A stretch of DNA of 64,000 bases from DATAOG01 sp963782885 (GTDB lineage Bacteria; Pseudomonadota; Alphaproteobacteria; Geminicoccales; Geminicoccaceae), in NCBI GenBank assembly GCA_963782885.1, contig CAWALL010000015.1, forward strand, positions 248,001 through 312,000, given 5' to 3'. Shown here in pieces: positions 1 to 7,779 of this stretch (position 1 is the first letter of the stretch; each line of letters opens with the position of its first letter). Both the position numbers and the translations under genes were made by a program. Below the pieces are notes generated by a model. That model made no database searches and was not told where the DNA came from. It was given only the letters and a program-made list of their open reading frames with translations.

Positions 1-148
1 GGTCCCAGTCCCGGTCGTGATCAATGAATACGTCGAGCTGGCGCACGCCTTCCTCAGCCGGGACGAGGCGGGCTTCATCAATGCCGTGCTCGACCGCCTG
101 GCGCCCAAGCTTCGCCCGGAGGCCGGGCCGGCTCCACAGCCGGCCTGA
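1..148 (+). CDS. nusB: NusB C-terminus (partial, 5' end outside window)
   Basis: Open from base 2 to a TGA at 146-148; only the last 48 residues are present. The segment VPVVINEYVELAHAF followed by FINAVLDRLAP is the characteristic C-terminal helix region of the transcription antitermination factor NusB. In the family, NusB binds boxA RNA with NusE (S10) during rRNA antitermination. It lies 8 bases upstream of thiL, the order common in alphaproteobacteria (ribH-nusB-thiL), which supports the call. The N-terminal RNA-binding part cannot be seen. Confidence 0.88.
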   Translation, partial: VPVPVVINEYVELAHAFLSRDEAGFINAVLDRLAPKLRPEAGPAPQPA

Positions 149-156
149 GCAGCGCG

Positions 157-1116
157 ATGCTGGGCGAGTTCGAGTTCATTGCCGCGCGGCTCAAGCCGCT
201 CGCGGCCGGCACCCCGGGCGCCCTCGATCTCGAGGACGACGCCGCCCTCCTCGATGTGCCGGCCGGGATGACGCTGGTCCTGACCAAGGATGCGATGGTC
301 GCGGGCGTGCATTTCCTCGCGGACGACCCGCCCGCCGAGATCGCGAAGAAGCTGCTGCGGGTCAACCTCTCGGACCTCGCGGCGATGGGTGCGGCGCCGG
401 TCGGCTATCTGCTGGCGCTGGCGCGGGCCAAAGACACGCCCGAGAGCTGGCTCGCCGAGTTCTGCCAGGGCCTCGCGGACGACCAGGCCGAGTTCGCGAT
501 CGGCCTGCTCGGCGGCGATACGGTCTCGACCCCGGGGCCTCTCACCCTGTCGCTGACCGCGCTCGGCCAGGTGCCCAAGGGCCAGGCGCTCCGGCGGCGC
601 GGCGCCCAGCCGGGCGACGATCTCTGGGTCTCCGGCACGCTCGGCGACGGCGCCCTCGGTCTGCTCGTGCTCCAGGGCAAGCTCGAGCCGCCGGCCGCCG
701 AGCGCACCTTCCTGACCCGGCGCTACCGGCTGCCGCAGCCCCGGCTCGCGCTCGGCCAGGCGCTCCGCGGCCTCGCCCGCGCCGCGCTCGACATCTCGGA
801 CGGCCTGCTCGCCGATCTCGGCCACATCCTCGACGCCTCGGGGATCGGCGCCGAGCTCTGGGCCGACCGGCTGCCGCTGTCGCCGGCCGCCCGGGATCTG
901 CCCGGCGCCCGCGACGCGGCGCTCGGGGGCGGCGACGACTACGAGCTGCTGTTCACAGCACCTCCCGCCCGCCGCGACGACGTCGCTGGGCTGGCCAGGC
1001 GCCTGGTCCTGCCGCTCACCCGGATCGGCAAGGCGGATGCGGGCCCGGGGCTGAAAGTCGTCGACGCCGCGGGCCGCGAAATCGCCCCGACCGGCCGCGG
1101 CTGGCAGCATTTCTGA
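157..1116 (+). CDS. thiL: Thiamine-monophosphate kinase
   Basis: A 319-residue protein of usual ThiL length. It phosphorylates thiamine monophosphate to thiamine diphosphate with ATP, the last step of cofactor synthesis, in the cytoplasm. Visible family motifs are the acidic metal-binding EDDAALLD near residue 26, KDAMVAGVHF near 44 (the usual TDMLVEGVHF region), NLSDLAAMGA near 71, LLGGDT near 118, DISDGLLADL near 211 and GGGDDYELLF near 255. The ATG at 157 follows the nusB stop by 8 bases, so the two genes are probably cotranscribed. A longer overlapping frame on this strand is a shadow. Confidence 0.95.
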   Translation: MLGEFEFIAARLKPLAAGTPGALDLEDDAALLDVPAGMTLVLTKDAMVAGVHFLADDPPAEIAKKLLRVNLSDLAAMGAAPVGYLLALARAKDTPESWLAEFCQGLADDQAEFAIGLLGGDTVSTPGPLTLSLTALGQVPKGQALRRRGAQPGDDLWVSGTLGDGALGLLVLQGKLEPPAAERTFLTRRYRLPQPRLALGQALRGLARAALDISDGLLADLGHILDASGIGAELWADRLPLSPAARDLPGARDAALGGGDDYELLFTAPPARRDDVAGLARRLVLPLTRIGKADAGPGLKVVDAAGREIAPTGRGWQHF

Positions 1117-1154
1117 TCGCACGCGCTGTGATCCAGCGGAGGAAAACACCGAAG

Positions 1155-2180
1155 ATGCCTGGAGTTGTCAGGCTGATGTCGCTCGGGCTCCTGATCCTGG
1201 CCGCGCCTGCCGTTGCGGCAGAGCCGATGACCGCCACGCAGGTCGCCCAGGCGCTGGGCTTCGATCGCGCCACCGAGCAGAAGCTCTTGGCCGGCGAGAT
1301 CGTCAGCACCGAGCGCGAGGAGACCACCGCCAAGCAGCTCGCGATCACGATCGGGATGCTGGTCAAGGGCGACCCCAAGGCACTCGCGAGCGCGGTGCTC
1401 GACGGCCAGACCCTAAAGGTCAGCCCGGCGATCCTCGGGTTCGGCAAGATCGATCCGGGCGCGCCCGAGGCGGCCCTCGCCGGTGTCGCCTATACCGAGG
1501 CCGAGGCCAGCGAGGTCCAGGAGCTGCTCGAAGCGGAGCCGGGCGACAGGTTCAACCTGTCCGCCGAGGAACTGGCGGCACTCCACCAGGCCACCGCTCG
1601 CCACAGCCCGAAGCAGGCGGGCGAGCCCGAGGTCATCCGGGCGGTCAACGAGGCCTACCGGAGCATCCTCGCCGGCAGGTTCCGGTCCTATCTCGAGCGC
1701 GGGATCGCGGGGATCGCGCCCTACGACCGGGGCGACGAAGTGTCCGACCCGGCCGAGGAGCTGCGCGCCGCCGCCGACGCCTCCCGGCTGCTGCAGCGGG
1801 TGGCGCCCGATCTCTATCGCGGCCTGCTCGAGTACCCCCAGCACCAGCCCGCCGGCGTGCAGCACGCCTTCTTCTGGGTCAAGGAGATCGCGAACGGCCG
1901 CCCGGTCTTCAGCCTCAGCCAGCGCATGGTCCAGCGCCGGCCGGACGGCCTCATCCTGCTCGCCCTGACGTTCTACGCCGGCCATTCGTTCAACGCGTTG
2001 CTGGCGGGAACCGGCGTGCTGCCGGTCGAGGGCGGCAACGCGGTCTTCTACACCAACCGCACCTCCAGCGACGAGGTCGCGGGCTTCATGCAGGGCGTGC
2101 GCCACGAAATGGGCCGCGCGATGATGCGCGACGCCCTGATCAAGAACTTCGAGGCGATCCGCGCCAACCTGGGCGGCTGA
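1155..2180 (+). CDS. Secreted protein of unknown function
   Basis: A 341-residue protein. The ATG at 1155 is chosen because GGAGGA lies about 11 bases upstream and because it begins a good signal peptide: a short charged start, the hydrophobic run LGLLILAAPAVA and a likely cut near residues 20-22. The mature part is helical and acidic with no catalytic motif I recognise. The C-terminal third (from about residue 225, QHAFFWVKEI, through a hydrophobic LILLALTFYAGHSFNALLAG) looks the most ordered. It is 38 bases downstream of thiL and could be in its transcript. I do not recognise the family and assign no role. Confidence 0.75.
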   Translation: MPGVVRLMSLGLLILAAPAVAAEPMTATQVAQALGFDRATEQKLLAGEIVSTEREETTAKQLAITIGMLVKGDPKALASAVLDGQTLKVSPAILGFGKIDPGAPEAALAGVAYTEAEASEVQELLEAEPGDRFNLSAEELAALHQATARHSPKQAGEPEVIRAVNEAYRSILAGRFRSYLERGIAGIAPYDRGDEVSDPAEELRAAADASRLLQRVAPDLYRGLLEYPQHQPAGVQHAFFWVKEIANGRPVFSLSQRMVQRRPDGLILLALTFYAGHSFNALLAGTGVLPVEGGNAVFYTNRTSSDEVAGFMQGVRHEMGRAMMRDALIKNFEAIRANLGG

Positions 2181-2185
2181 GCGCT

Positions 2186-3107
2186 TCAGTCAGCAAAATA
2201 ATCCTCGTCGACGGTTTTGATCTCGAAGGTCTGGCGAGTGCGGATGGCGACGCCATGCTCGACCATCAGTCGGGCGAGCTCGGAGCCATCGATGAGAACA
2301 ATCCGTTTGCTGATCTGCCCGACAAACTCACGAGCGCCCCGGCTGAATGCCGAGGTCGTGAAGAAGATGCCTTTGGTGGCCCTGAAGCCGTCGAGACTGC
2401 CTGCGAAGCCTTGCACTTCGGAACGTCCGACCGTGTTGTCGGCGGCATAGCGCTTGGCCTGAACGTAAACCGCGTCGAGTCCGAGTGCATCCTCCTTGAT
2501 GATTCCGTCGATCCCGGCATCGCCGGCGCGCCCGACCGCCTTCCCCATTTCCTGCCGGCCGCCGCCGTAGCCCATCTTCACGAGCAGATCGACGATCAGC
2601 CTCTCGAAGAATTCGGGCGGCTTCTCACGCACCCGATCGAGCAGGTCCGCCTCGAGCGCAGAAGTCAAAGCAGTATGGCTGCGGTCGATCTGCTCTTCGG
2701 GCGTGGCCCCAGTTTCTTCCAGTGGTAGCGCTGCTGTGACTTGCCGGTCCCGAGCCGCTCCAGCGGCACTGCGCCGTCGCCACTCGACGTAGGCCGGATA
2801 CCGCTCCAGGAAGCGCATGTCGATGCGCTCGGGAGCTTCGTGGAGCACCCGCCGTCCTTCTTCGGTGATCCGGTAAATTCCCCGACCGCCCTTCTCCAGC
2901 AGGCCTGCGCGCTGCAGAAAGATGTTGGCCCACGCGACGCGGTTGGCGAAGGTGGTCTGCCGCCCGCTCGGCAGCATTTCGGCGAGATCGCTCTCGCTCA
3001 GCCAGCTCACCGGCAATCCGCTCGCGCATCTCCGATGCCGAGATTTCGCCATCCGCGACCGAACGAAGGACGGGCAACATCAGGCTTTGAAAATCCGGAG
3101 CGGGCAT
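2186..3107 (-). pseudogene. mrr: Mrr-type restriction endonuclease, single frameshift
   Basis: The ATG at 3107 opens the N-terminus (MPAPDFQSLMLPVLRSV, the Mrr N-terminal winged-helix start), but that frame is lost near base 3003. The rest, from SESDLAEMLPSG to the stop at 2186, is in another frame. Removing one of the paired G residues (plus-strand CC at 3002-3003) rejoins them as ...IAGELLSESDLAEM..., giving about 306 residues, the normal Mrr length. The catalytic domain keeps GIDGII and QAKRYA, the D...QxK nuclease signature. Mrr enzymes cut methylated DNA. The lesion could be real or a one-base sequencing error. Translation from an internal start would lack part of the DNA-recognition domain. 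Confidence 0.82.
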
Positions 3108-3147
3108 CTCTCATCACCCACTGGGCGTCCATCATCAGTGCGGGACC

Positions 3148-3774
3148 TCAATCGACCGCGTTAACGTAATCCAGCAAGCCCGCCCAGTCGGCGCGTAGCG
3201 TCTGGGCGCGCTTGTCCGGGAGATCGAAGATCGAGAGGCCGTCGGCCGCGACCTCGTTGTAGATCGTGCGGTCGGGCAGGCCTCCCAGGTCCTCGTGCTC
3301 GAGACGGTCGAGGAAGCGCAGCAGGCGCGCCGCCGCCTTGGTCCGCGGCCGCACCCGGTTGCGCAGGATGCCGACCGGCTTCTTGTTCTTGCGTATCGAC
3401 TTCAGCTCGTGCAGCCGGTCGAGGAAGGCCGCGGTCGAGCTCTGGTCGAAGGCCGACGGCAGCACCGGCACGATGATCACGTCGGCCTCCTTGACCAGCT
3501 CGAACACGTGCTTGCGCTTCATCGCCGCGGCCGCGTCGATCACCAGACGCGCGGTGCCGCGCGGCGGCGCGGTCAGCTCGTCGACCCAGTCGAGCGCCGT
3601 GATCGGCGCCGCCGTGCCCGGCCGCAGCCCGGCCCAGGCGAGGCTCGAGCGCTGCCGGTCGGCGTCGGCGAGCGCGGTCGCATGGCCCGCAGCGGCGAAC
3701 GCCGCCGCCAGATGGGTCGAGATGGTGGTCTTACCGCACCCGCCCTTGGTATTGGCGACCAGGATCGAGATCAT
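3148..3774 (-). CDS. ParA/MinD-family ATPase
   Basis: 208 residues. The N-terminus ISILVANTKGGCGKTT carries the deviant Walker A motif of ParA ATPases (KGGCGKTT), followed by DADRQRSSLAW (Walker A') and LVIDAAA (Walker B-like). Family members form ATP-dependent dimers that bind DNA nonspecifically and position cargo such as plasmids, chromosomes or protein clusters. No parB-like partner is adjacent, so this is an orphan ParA and its cargo is unknown. It starts 31 bases after the stop of the CYTH-CHAD gene and in the same direction, so the two may be cotranscribed; whether the pairing is functional is speculation. Confidence 0.85.
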   Translation of the reverse strand: MISILVANTKGGCGKTTISTHLAAAFAAAGHATALADADRQRSSLAWAGLRPGTAAPITALDWVDELTAPPRGTARLVIDAAAAMKRKHVFELVKEADVIIVPVLPSAFDQSSTAAFLDRLHELKSIRKNKKPVGILRNRVRPRTKAAARLLRFLDRLEHEDLGGLPDRTIYNEVAADGLSIFDLPDKRAQTLRADWAGLLDYVNAVD

Positions 3775-3805
3775 CGACCATCGATCGAACGCGCCCGCAC
3801 GCGTG

Positions 3806-5404
3806 TCAACTCCAGAATGGCTCCCGCGCGACGAAGGCCTGCCAGGCCTCGATCGTCGCGGGTTCGGCCTCGGCGACGCCGCGCGCGAGCCAGCCGAGCA
3901 CTAGGCCGGAGCCCATGGCGAGCGCGCTCCGCTCCGCGCCGGCCGGCTCGTCGAGCCCGCTCACCAGCCGCTCGGCGACCGCGACGTCGTTCAGATGGCC
4001 AAGCGTGTCCTGCAGCTCCTTGAGCGCGGCGAGGTAGGGCTGGGCGCGCTTCGGGCGATAGAGGGCGTGGAAGAATTCGGTCGCGTACCGCAGCTTCTTG
4101 AGCGCGATCCGCAGCCGGTGGCGCTCGACCGCGGTCAGCCCGGCGAAGTCGCGGCCGCGCTTCAGGACTTTGCGGTGACGCTTGGCCAGCAGCCGGTCGG
4201 CGAACTCGACCACCGGCCGGTCGAGCCACGCGGCCGCCTTCGGCGTCGCGTCCTCGCGCCAGCCGCGGGCTTCGATCCAGCGGCCGATCTGGAGCAGAGC
4301 GCGGGTGTAGGCCGGGTCGTCGAGCACCGCCCGGACCGCCGCATAGGCCTCGACGCGCTTGCCCTCGGCCGCCGCGCGTAACGCAGCGAGGGCGCGGTCG
4401 TCGGGCCGCGCCGCCAGCACCGGGGCGAGCGATTCGGTCAGGAACACGTCCCAGTCGCGCGCCGCGCCGAGGCTGCCGAGGACCCGCCTGGCCTCGCCCG
4501 AGAGCCAGGCGCGCCGATCGGGCGCGATCAGCCGGCGGAACAGCGACAGCGCCGAGCGCAGGCGGCGGAGCGCGACCCGCATCTGGTGCACGCCCTCCGG
4601 ATCGCGCCCGTCGAGCGCCGCCGCCTGGTTGGCGCACATGTGCTGGACGCAGGCGCGCAGCACCTTGCCGAGCGCCGCGTCGACCGTGGTCCGCGGCTTG
4701 AGCGCGACCGGCAGGGCCTTCTGCGCGGCCGGCGGCTCGCCGCCGGCGAGCGTGTAGCCACGGATCGACTTGCTCCGGGTCTCGACCCGGAGCGGGGTCA
4801 GGGCATCGAGCTCGAGCGCCAGATCGTAGAGCGCCTCGGGCGAGCCCTCGACCAGCTCGAGCTCGATCTCGGCGATCGGCTGCGAGCGGCCGTCCGCCTC
4901 GATCGCGCCGAGGTCCAGCGCCGCCTCGATCAGGCCGCCCGGGCCGCCGTTGGCGCGGGCGGCAAGCCGGCGGGTCTGGCGCCGGACCCGGGTCGTGAAC
5001 AGCGAGCGCAGCTCGCCCTGCGCCACCAGCCCGTCCAGAACCTCGCTCGCCGCCGCCGGCAGCAGGCCGAGATCGGGGGCGGCCGAGCCGAGCGGCGTCT
5101 GCCATTCGCCGCGATAGGCGACCAGGCCGCCGATATCGCCGGACTTGAGGGTCTGGACGTAGCGCCGGCCGTCCTTGCGCACCCGGAACGCGAGGCCGCG
5201 CGCGCGCAGCCTGCAGTCGGCGGTGTCGTAGTAGACGTTCTCGAGGCGCTGGCTGCGGCCCCGGCCGGTCGTTTTGCCGCAGATCGTCGGACCCGCGAAG
5301 ATCGTCTTCAGGGCTTCCGGCTCGCCGCGCAGCTTGAGCTCGGTTTCGTGGTCGGCATGCGGATCGGAGGCATCGCCGGCCGGGCTTGCTTGCTGGTCGG
5401 ACAT
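3806..5404 (-). CDS. CYTH and CHAD domain protein (inorganic triphosphatase type)
   Basis: 532 residues from the ATG at 5404 (MSDQQASPAG); the open frame extends further upstream but without family similarity. The N-terminal CYTH domain holds the signature ETELK near residue 20 and FRVRKDGRRYVQTLKSG, residues that line the triphosphate tunnel. The C-terminal half from about residue 255 is a CHAD domain with GVHQMRVALRRLRSAL and HRLRIALKKLRYATEFF, the conserved His/Arg helices that bind polyphosphate. Related bacterial proteins hydrolyse inorganic triphosphate or associate with polyphosphate granules. It lies upstream of, and codirectional with, the ParA-like gene. Confidence 0.92.
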   Translation of the reverse strand: MSDQQASPAGDASDPHADHETELKLRGEPEALKTIFAGPTICGKTTGRGRSQRLENVYYDTADCRLRARGLAFRVRKDGRRYVQTLKSGDIGGLVAYRGEWQTPLGSAAPDLGLLPAAASEVLDGLVAQGELRSLFTTRVRRQTRRLAARANGGPGGLIEAALDLGAIEADGRSQPIAEIELELVEGSPEALYDLALELDALTPLRVETRSKSIRGYTLAGGEPPAAQKALPVALKPRTTVDAALGKVLRACVQHMCANQAAALDGRDPEGVHQMRVALRRLRSALSLFRRLIAPDRRAWLSGEARRVLGSLGAARDWDVFLTESLAPVLAARPDDRALAALRAAAEGKRVEAYAAVRAVLDDPAYTRALLQIGRWIEARGWREDATPKAAAWLDRPVVEFADRLLAKRHRKVLKRGRDFAGLTAVERHRLRIALKKLRYATEFFHALYRPKRAQPYLAALKELQDTLGHLNDVAVAERLVSGLDEPAGAERSALAMGSGLVLGWLARGVAEAEPATIEAWQAFVAREPFWS

Positions 5405-5545
5405 CACTTGGTTCGCCGGACGAACGGTTGGTGTCCGGCCATTCCCCACCCTCCGCCCGCGTCGACCTTCCGCTCGGCGGGCCACGGCGCCATGACAGGG
5501 CAACTGTGAATGAAATGCAAGGGCCTGCCGAAGCGCCCTGTGCGT

Positions 5546-6232
5546 TCATATCAGGCGCGGCTGCTCAACCGCGCCGGCGAGCGGCGCCAGGCATTCCGGA
5601 TCGTCGTTGGCTGGGCTGTTGACCCTCGGGCTGACCGGAATCGCCTCGAGCCACTCGGCCGGGCAGGGGCGGAGCAACGGGCGGCCGTCGGCCTCGGGAT
5701 TCAGCCAGGCGTCATGATCGTCCGCCGCCAGGATCACCGGCATGCGGTCGTGGACGGGCGCCACCAGCGCATTCGGCGGGCAGGTCACGATCGTACAGGA
5801 GCGCAGCACGCCGGCCTCCGGCTGCTGCCAGCGCTCCCACAGGCCCGCGAACGCGAACGGCGCCCGGTCCCGGCGCCGGATCAGCACGGGCTGCCGCTGC
5901 CTGCCGTCTTTGCGCCATTCGAAGAAGCCGTCGGCCGGCACCAGGCAGCGGCGGCGCCGGTAGGCGTCCCGGAACGCCGGCGCCCGCTCGATCGTCTCGG
6001 CGCGGGCGTTGATCAGCCGGTTGCCGATCTTCACGTCGTCGGCCCAGTAGGGCACGAGGCCCCAGCGGACCATGATCAGCTCGCGCCGGTCACCCTCCCG
6101 CGACAGACGCACGATCGGCACGTCCTGGGTCGGCGCGACATTGTAGCGCGGCCCGAGGTTCGGCCGCTCGCCGAACCGGAACAGCTGCGCCAGCGCATCG
6201 ACCGGCGTGGTCAGAAGATAACGGCCGCACAT
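5546..6232 (-). CDS. SRAP-family DNA repair protein (YedK/HMCES-like)
   Basis: 228 residues from the ATG at 6232, chosen because the catalytic Cys must be residue 2 after Met removal (MCGRYLL). SRAP proteins form a covalent thiazolidine adduct with abasic sites in single-stranded DNA and so protect them. The expected residues are present: Cys2, the PRYNVAPTQ segment, the NARAET segment, the acidic RCLVPADGFFEW and the His of HDRMPVIL. The C-terminus (PVSPRVNSPANDDPEC) is also typical. An open frame runs 27 codons further upstream, but starting there would bury Cys2. A decayed second copy lies at about 7430-7620. Confidence 0.93.
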   Translation of the reverse strand: MCGRYLLTTPVDALAQLFRFGERPNLGPRYNVAPTQDVPIVRLSREGDRRELIMVRWGLVPYWADDVKIGNRLINARAETIERAPAFRDAYRRRRCLVPADGFFEWRKDGRQRQPVLIRRRDRAPFAFAGLWERWQQPEAGVLRSCTIVTCPPNALVAPVHDRMPVILAADDHDAWLNPEADGRPLLRPCPAEWLEAIPVSPRVNSPANDDPECLAPLAGAVEQPRLI

Positions 6233-6578
6233 CGTCGCCTCGCTTCGGGGGCCGGCCGATGCTGGCAGCGAGAGGGCGTCCCGCACAAGCTCAAACCGCC
6301 GCCGAACCGGCATGCGCTCTCTTAACCCTGGTTTCCCCGATGATTTATCATGTTGTTGTTATTATCGCGAGTTTTGGCAAAAAATCTTGCCTTCCCCGGT
6401 GGAGACGTCCACATTCGCTTCAGCTGCTGGCATATGACAATATCGGTGCGAAGTCACCGCTAAGCCACGCCGTGTCATGGGAGGGACACAACCAGGCACG
6501 GAGTGCTCAGGCGAGTTTGGTGGGCGGCCAACTGCTCGCGCTGTTACTTTGCAACCACGTGTCAAAAGGGATTTATCA
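6233..6578. other. Intergenic region, locally AT-rich
   Basis: About 345 bases between two divergent genes (SRAP on minus, Cache protein on plus). The stretch 6325-6460 is clearly more AT-rich than its surroundings, so it probably holds the promoters of both genes. A GGCAA...TTGCC inverted repeat lies at 6377-6392. No convincing coding sequence was seen. Confidence 0.5.
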
Positions 6579-7055
6579 ATGAAGAATTCGCTGAAGAGGT
6601 TCTATCCTGCGGTCGCCGGGGCGGCCCTTCTGGGGCTGCTCGTCGCCGCGAATCAAGGCGCAGTGGCTGGCCAGGGCGGCACGGCCGACGAGGCGAAGGC
6701 GATGCTCGAGCGGGCCATCGTCGCGGTCAACGCGGATGAGGCGGCGGCGCTCAAGGCGTTCACCGCCGGCACCGACGGCTTCAAGGACCGCGACCTGTAC
6801 GTGTTCTGCGGCGGCGCCGATGGCATCATGACCGCACACGGCGCCAAGCCCGCTCTGGTCGGGCAGAGCATGCGCGACATCACCGACAAGGCAGGGATGA
6901 AGCTTGGCGAAGCGATCTACGCGGTGGCCGTGCAGGGCGAGATCAACGTCGTCGAATACGTGTGGCCGCGTCCGGGCGAGACCGAGTCGGTGCCGAAAGA
7001 GTCCTACGTGACCAAGGTCGCCGACCAGACCTGCGGCGTCGGCTACTACAAGTAA
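6579..7055 (+). CDS. Periplasmic single-Cache-domain protein
   Basis: 158 residues from the ATG at 6579, which has AAGGGA 7 bases upstream; a longer in-frame start at 6477 lies in poorly coding sequence. Residues 1-30 form a signal peptide (hydrophobic AVAGAALLGLLVAA, likely cut after AVA). The rest resembles a single Cache (small-molecule sensor) domain: an N-terminal helix of alternating Ala/Glu/Lys, then RDLYVFCGGADGIMTAHG, LVGQSMRDITDKAG and EYVWPRPG. Cache domains usually sit on chemoreceptors or histidine kinases; here there is no membrane anchor or output domain, so it may act as a soluble binding subunit for a sensor elsewhere. A strong hairpin follows at 7081. Confidence 0.8.
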   Translation: MKNSLKRFYPAVAGAALLGLLVAANQGAVAGQGGTADEAKAMLERAIVAVNADEAAALKAFTAGTDGFKDRDLYVFCGGADGIMTAHGAKPALVGQSMRDITDKAGMKLGEAIYAVAVQGEINVVEYVWPRPGETESVPKESYVTKVADQTCGVGYYK

Positions 7056-7080
7056 CAGGCTCCTTCGCCTTTCAGCGCAT

Positions 7081-7113
7081 GCGCCTGCACCGGCCGTCAG
7101 CCGGTGCAGGCGC
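7081..7113 (+). terminator. Strong hairpin after the Cache gene
   Basis: A perfect 14-bp inverted repeat (7081-7094 pairs with 7100-7113) around a 5-base loop CGTCA, 25 bases after the Cache protein stop. It is GC-rich and followed by TGCCGTTT rather than a clean T run, so it is a probable but not classical intrinsic terminator. Confidence 0.7.
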
Positions 7114-7429
7114 TGCCGTTTGGCAACCGCGGCGGCCTTCATGGGCGCGGTGCGGCGCCAGGGCCGGCTCCATTAAGCGCGGTCAGCGGTGATTTCCTCC
7201 GATCGCCATCTCGGCAAGGAGGCTGCAGCCCCTCGTCTCTGGAGACCGTACTCGCGCTCGAGGACGCCCCGTTGAGCCGTCCTCCTTCCTCCCCCTACGC
7301 GGGCTGACCACCGCGCAACGGGAGCTATCGTTCTTTCCCCAAGACCTTCTTTGCCCGCGGCTGTCCGGACCAGGCGCGAGCATGGCGCTGTGAGGCAGCA
7401 GCCAGCGCGCGAGCGGCGCACGATCGGAA

Positions 7430-7620
7430 GGCCCCCGGCTCGGCGCGACATTGTAGCGCGGGCCGAGTTTGGCCGCCCGCGGAAACCGGAACAGTTGAGA
7501 GAGCGCATCGACCGGCGTGGCCAGAAGATGGCGGCCGCAGATGGTCGCGCTCGCCCGAGGTCGCGCGCTGCTGCCCCGAAGACCATCTCCGGCACAAGCC
7601 CGCGGATCGCTCGGCACCCG
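7430..7620 (-). pseudogene. Decayed SRAP paralogue, N-terminal remnant
   Basis: On the minus strand the translation ICGRHLLATPVDALSQLF and LGPRYNVAPS matches the first 40 or so residues of the intact SRAP protein at 5546-6232. The start codon has become ATC, and after NVAPS the similarity stops. Nucleotide similarity is clear from about 7440 to 7545 and weaker upstream of the old start, so this is a diverged, truncated duplicate and not a working gene. The rest of the 7114-7779 interval holds no other gene I can support. Confidence 0.75.
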
Positions 7621-7779
7621 CCGCCGTAAGACATCCTGAACGCCCGGCCATGATATAGTGGCACAGCAAGCCGCTTGGGCAGCCCTGCCGACCGTGCGAG
7701 CCGACGGCCTTCACCCAAGGAGTCGGATTCGGTCTATAAGCCCGGGGATCGATGCCGGACATTGCGGGAGAGGATGCCG

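Noticed and set aside
24..1154. Long open frame running through nusB and thiL into the secreted protein
   Set aside because: Before 1155 it is an Arg/Pro/Gly-rich out-of-frame reading of thiL; only the part after 1155 is a gene.
6376..6393. Sigma-54-like promoter (TGGCA...TTGC) before the Cache gene
   Set aside because: The GG and GC elements are one base too far apart for the -24/-12 consensus, and no bound activator site was seen.
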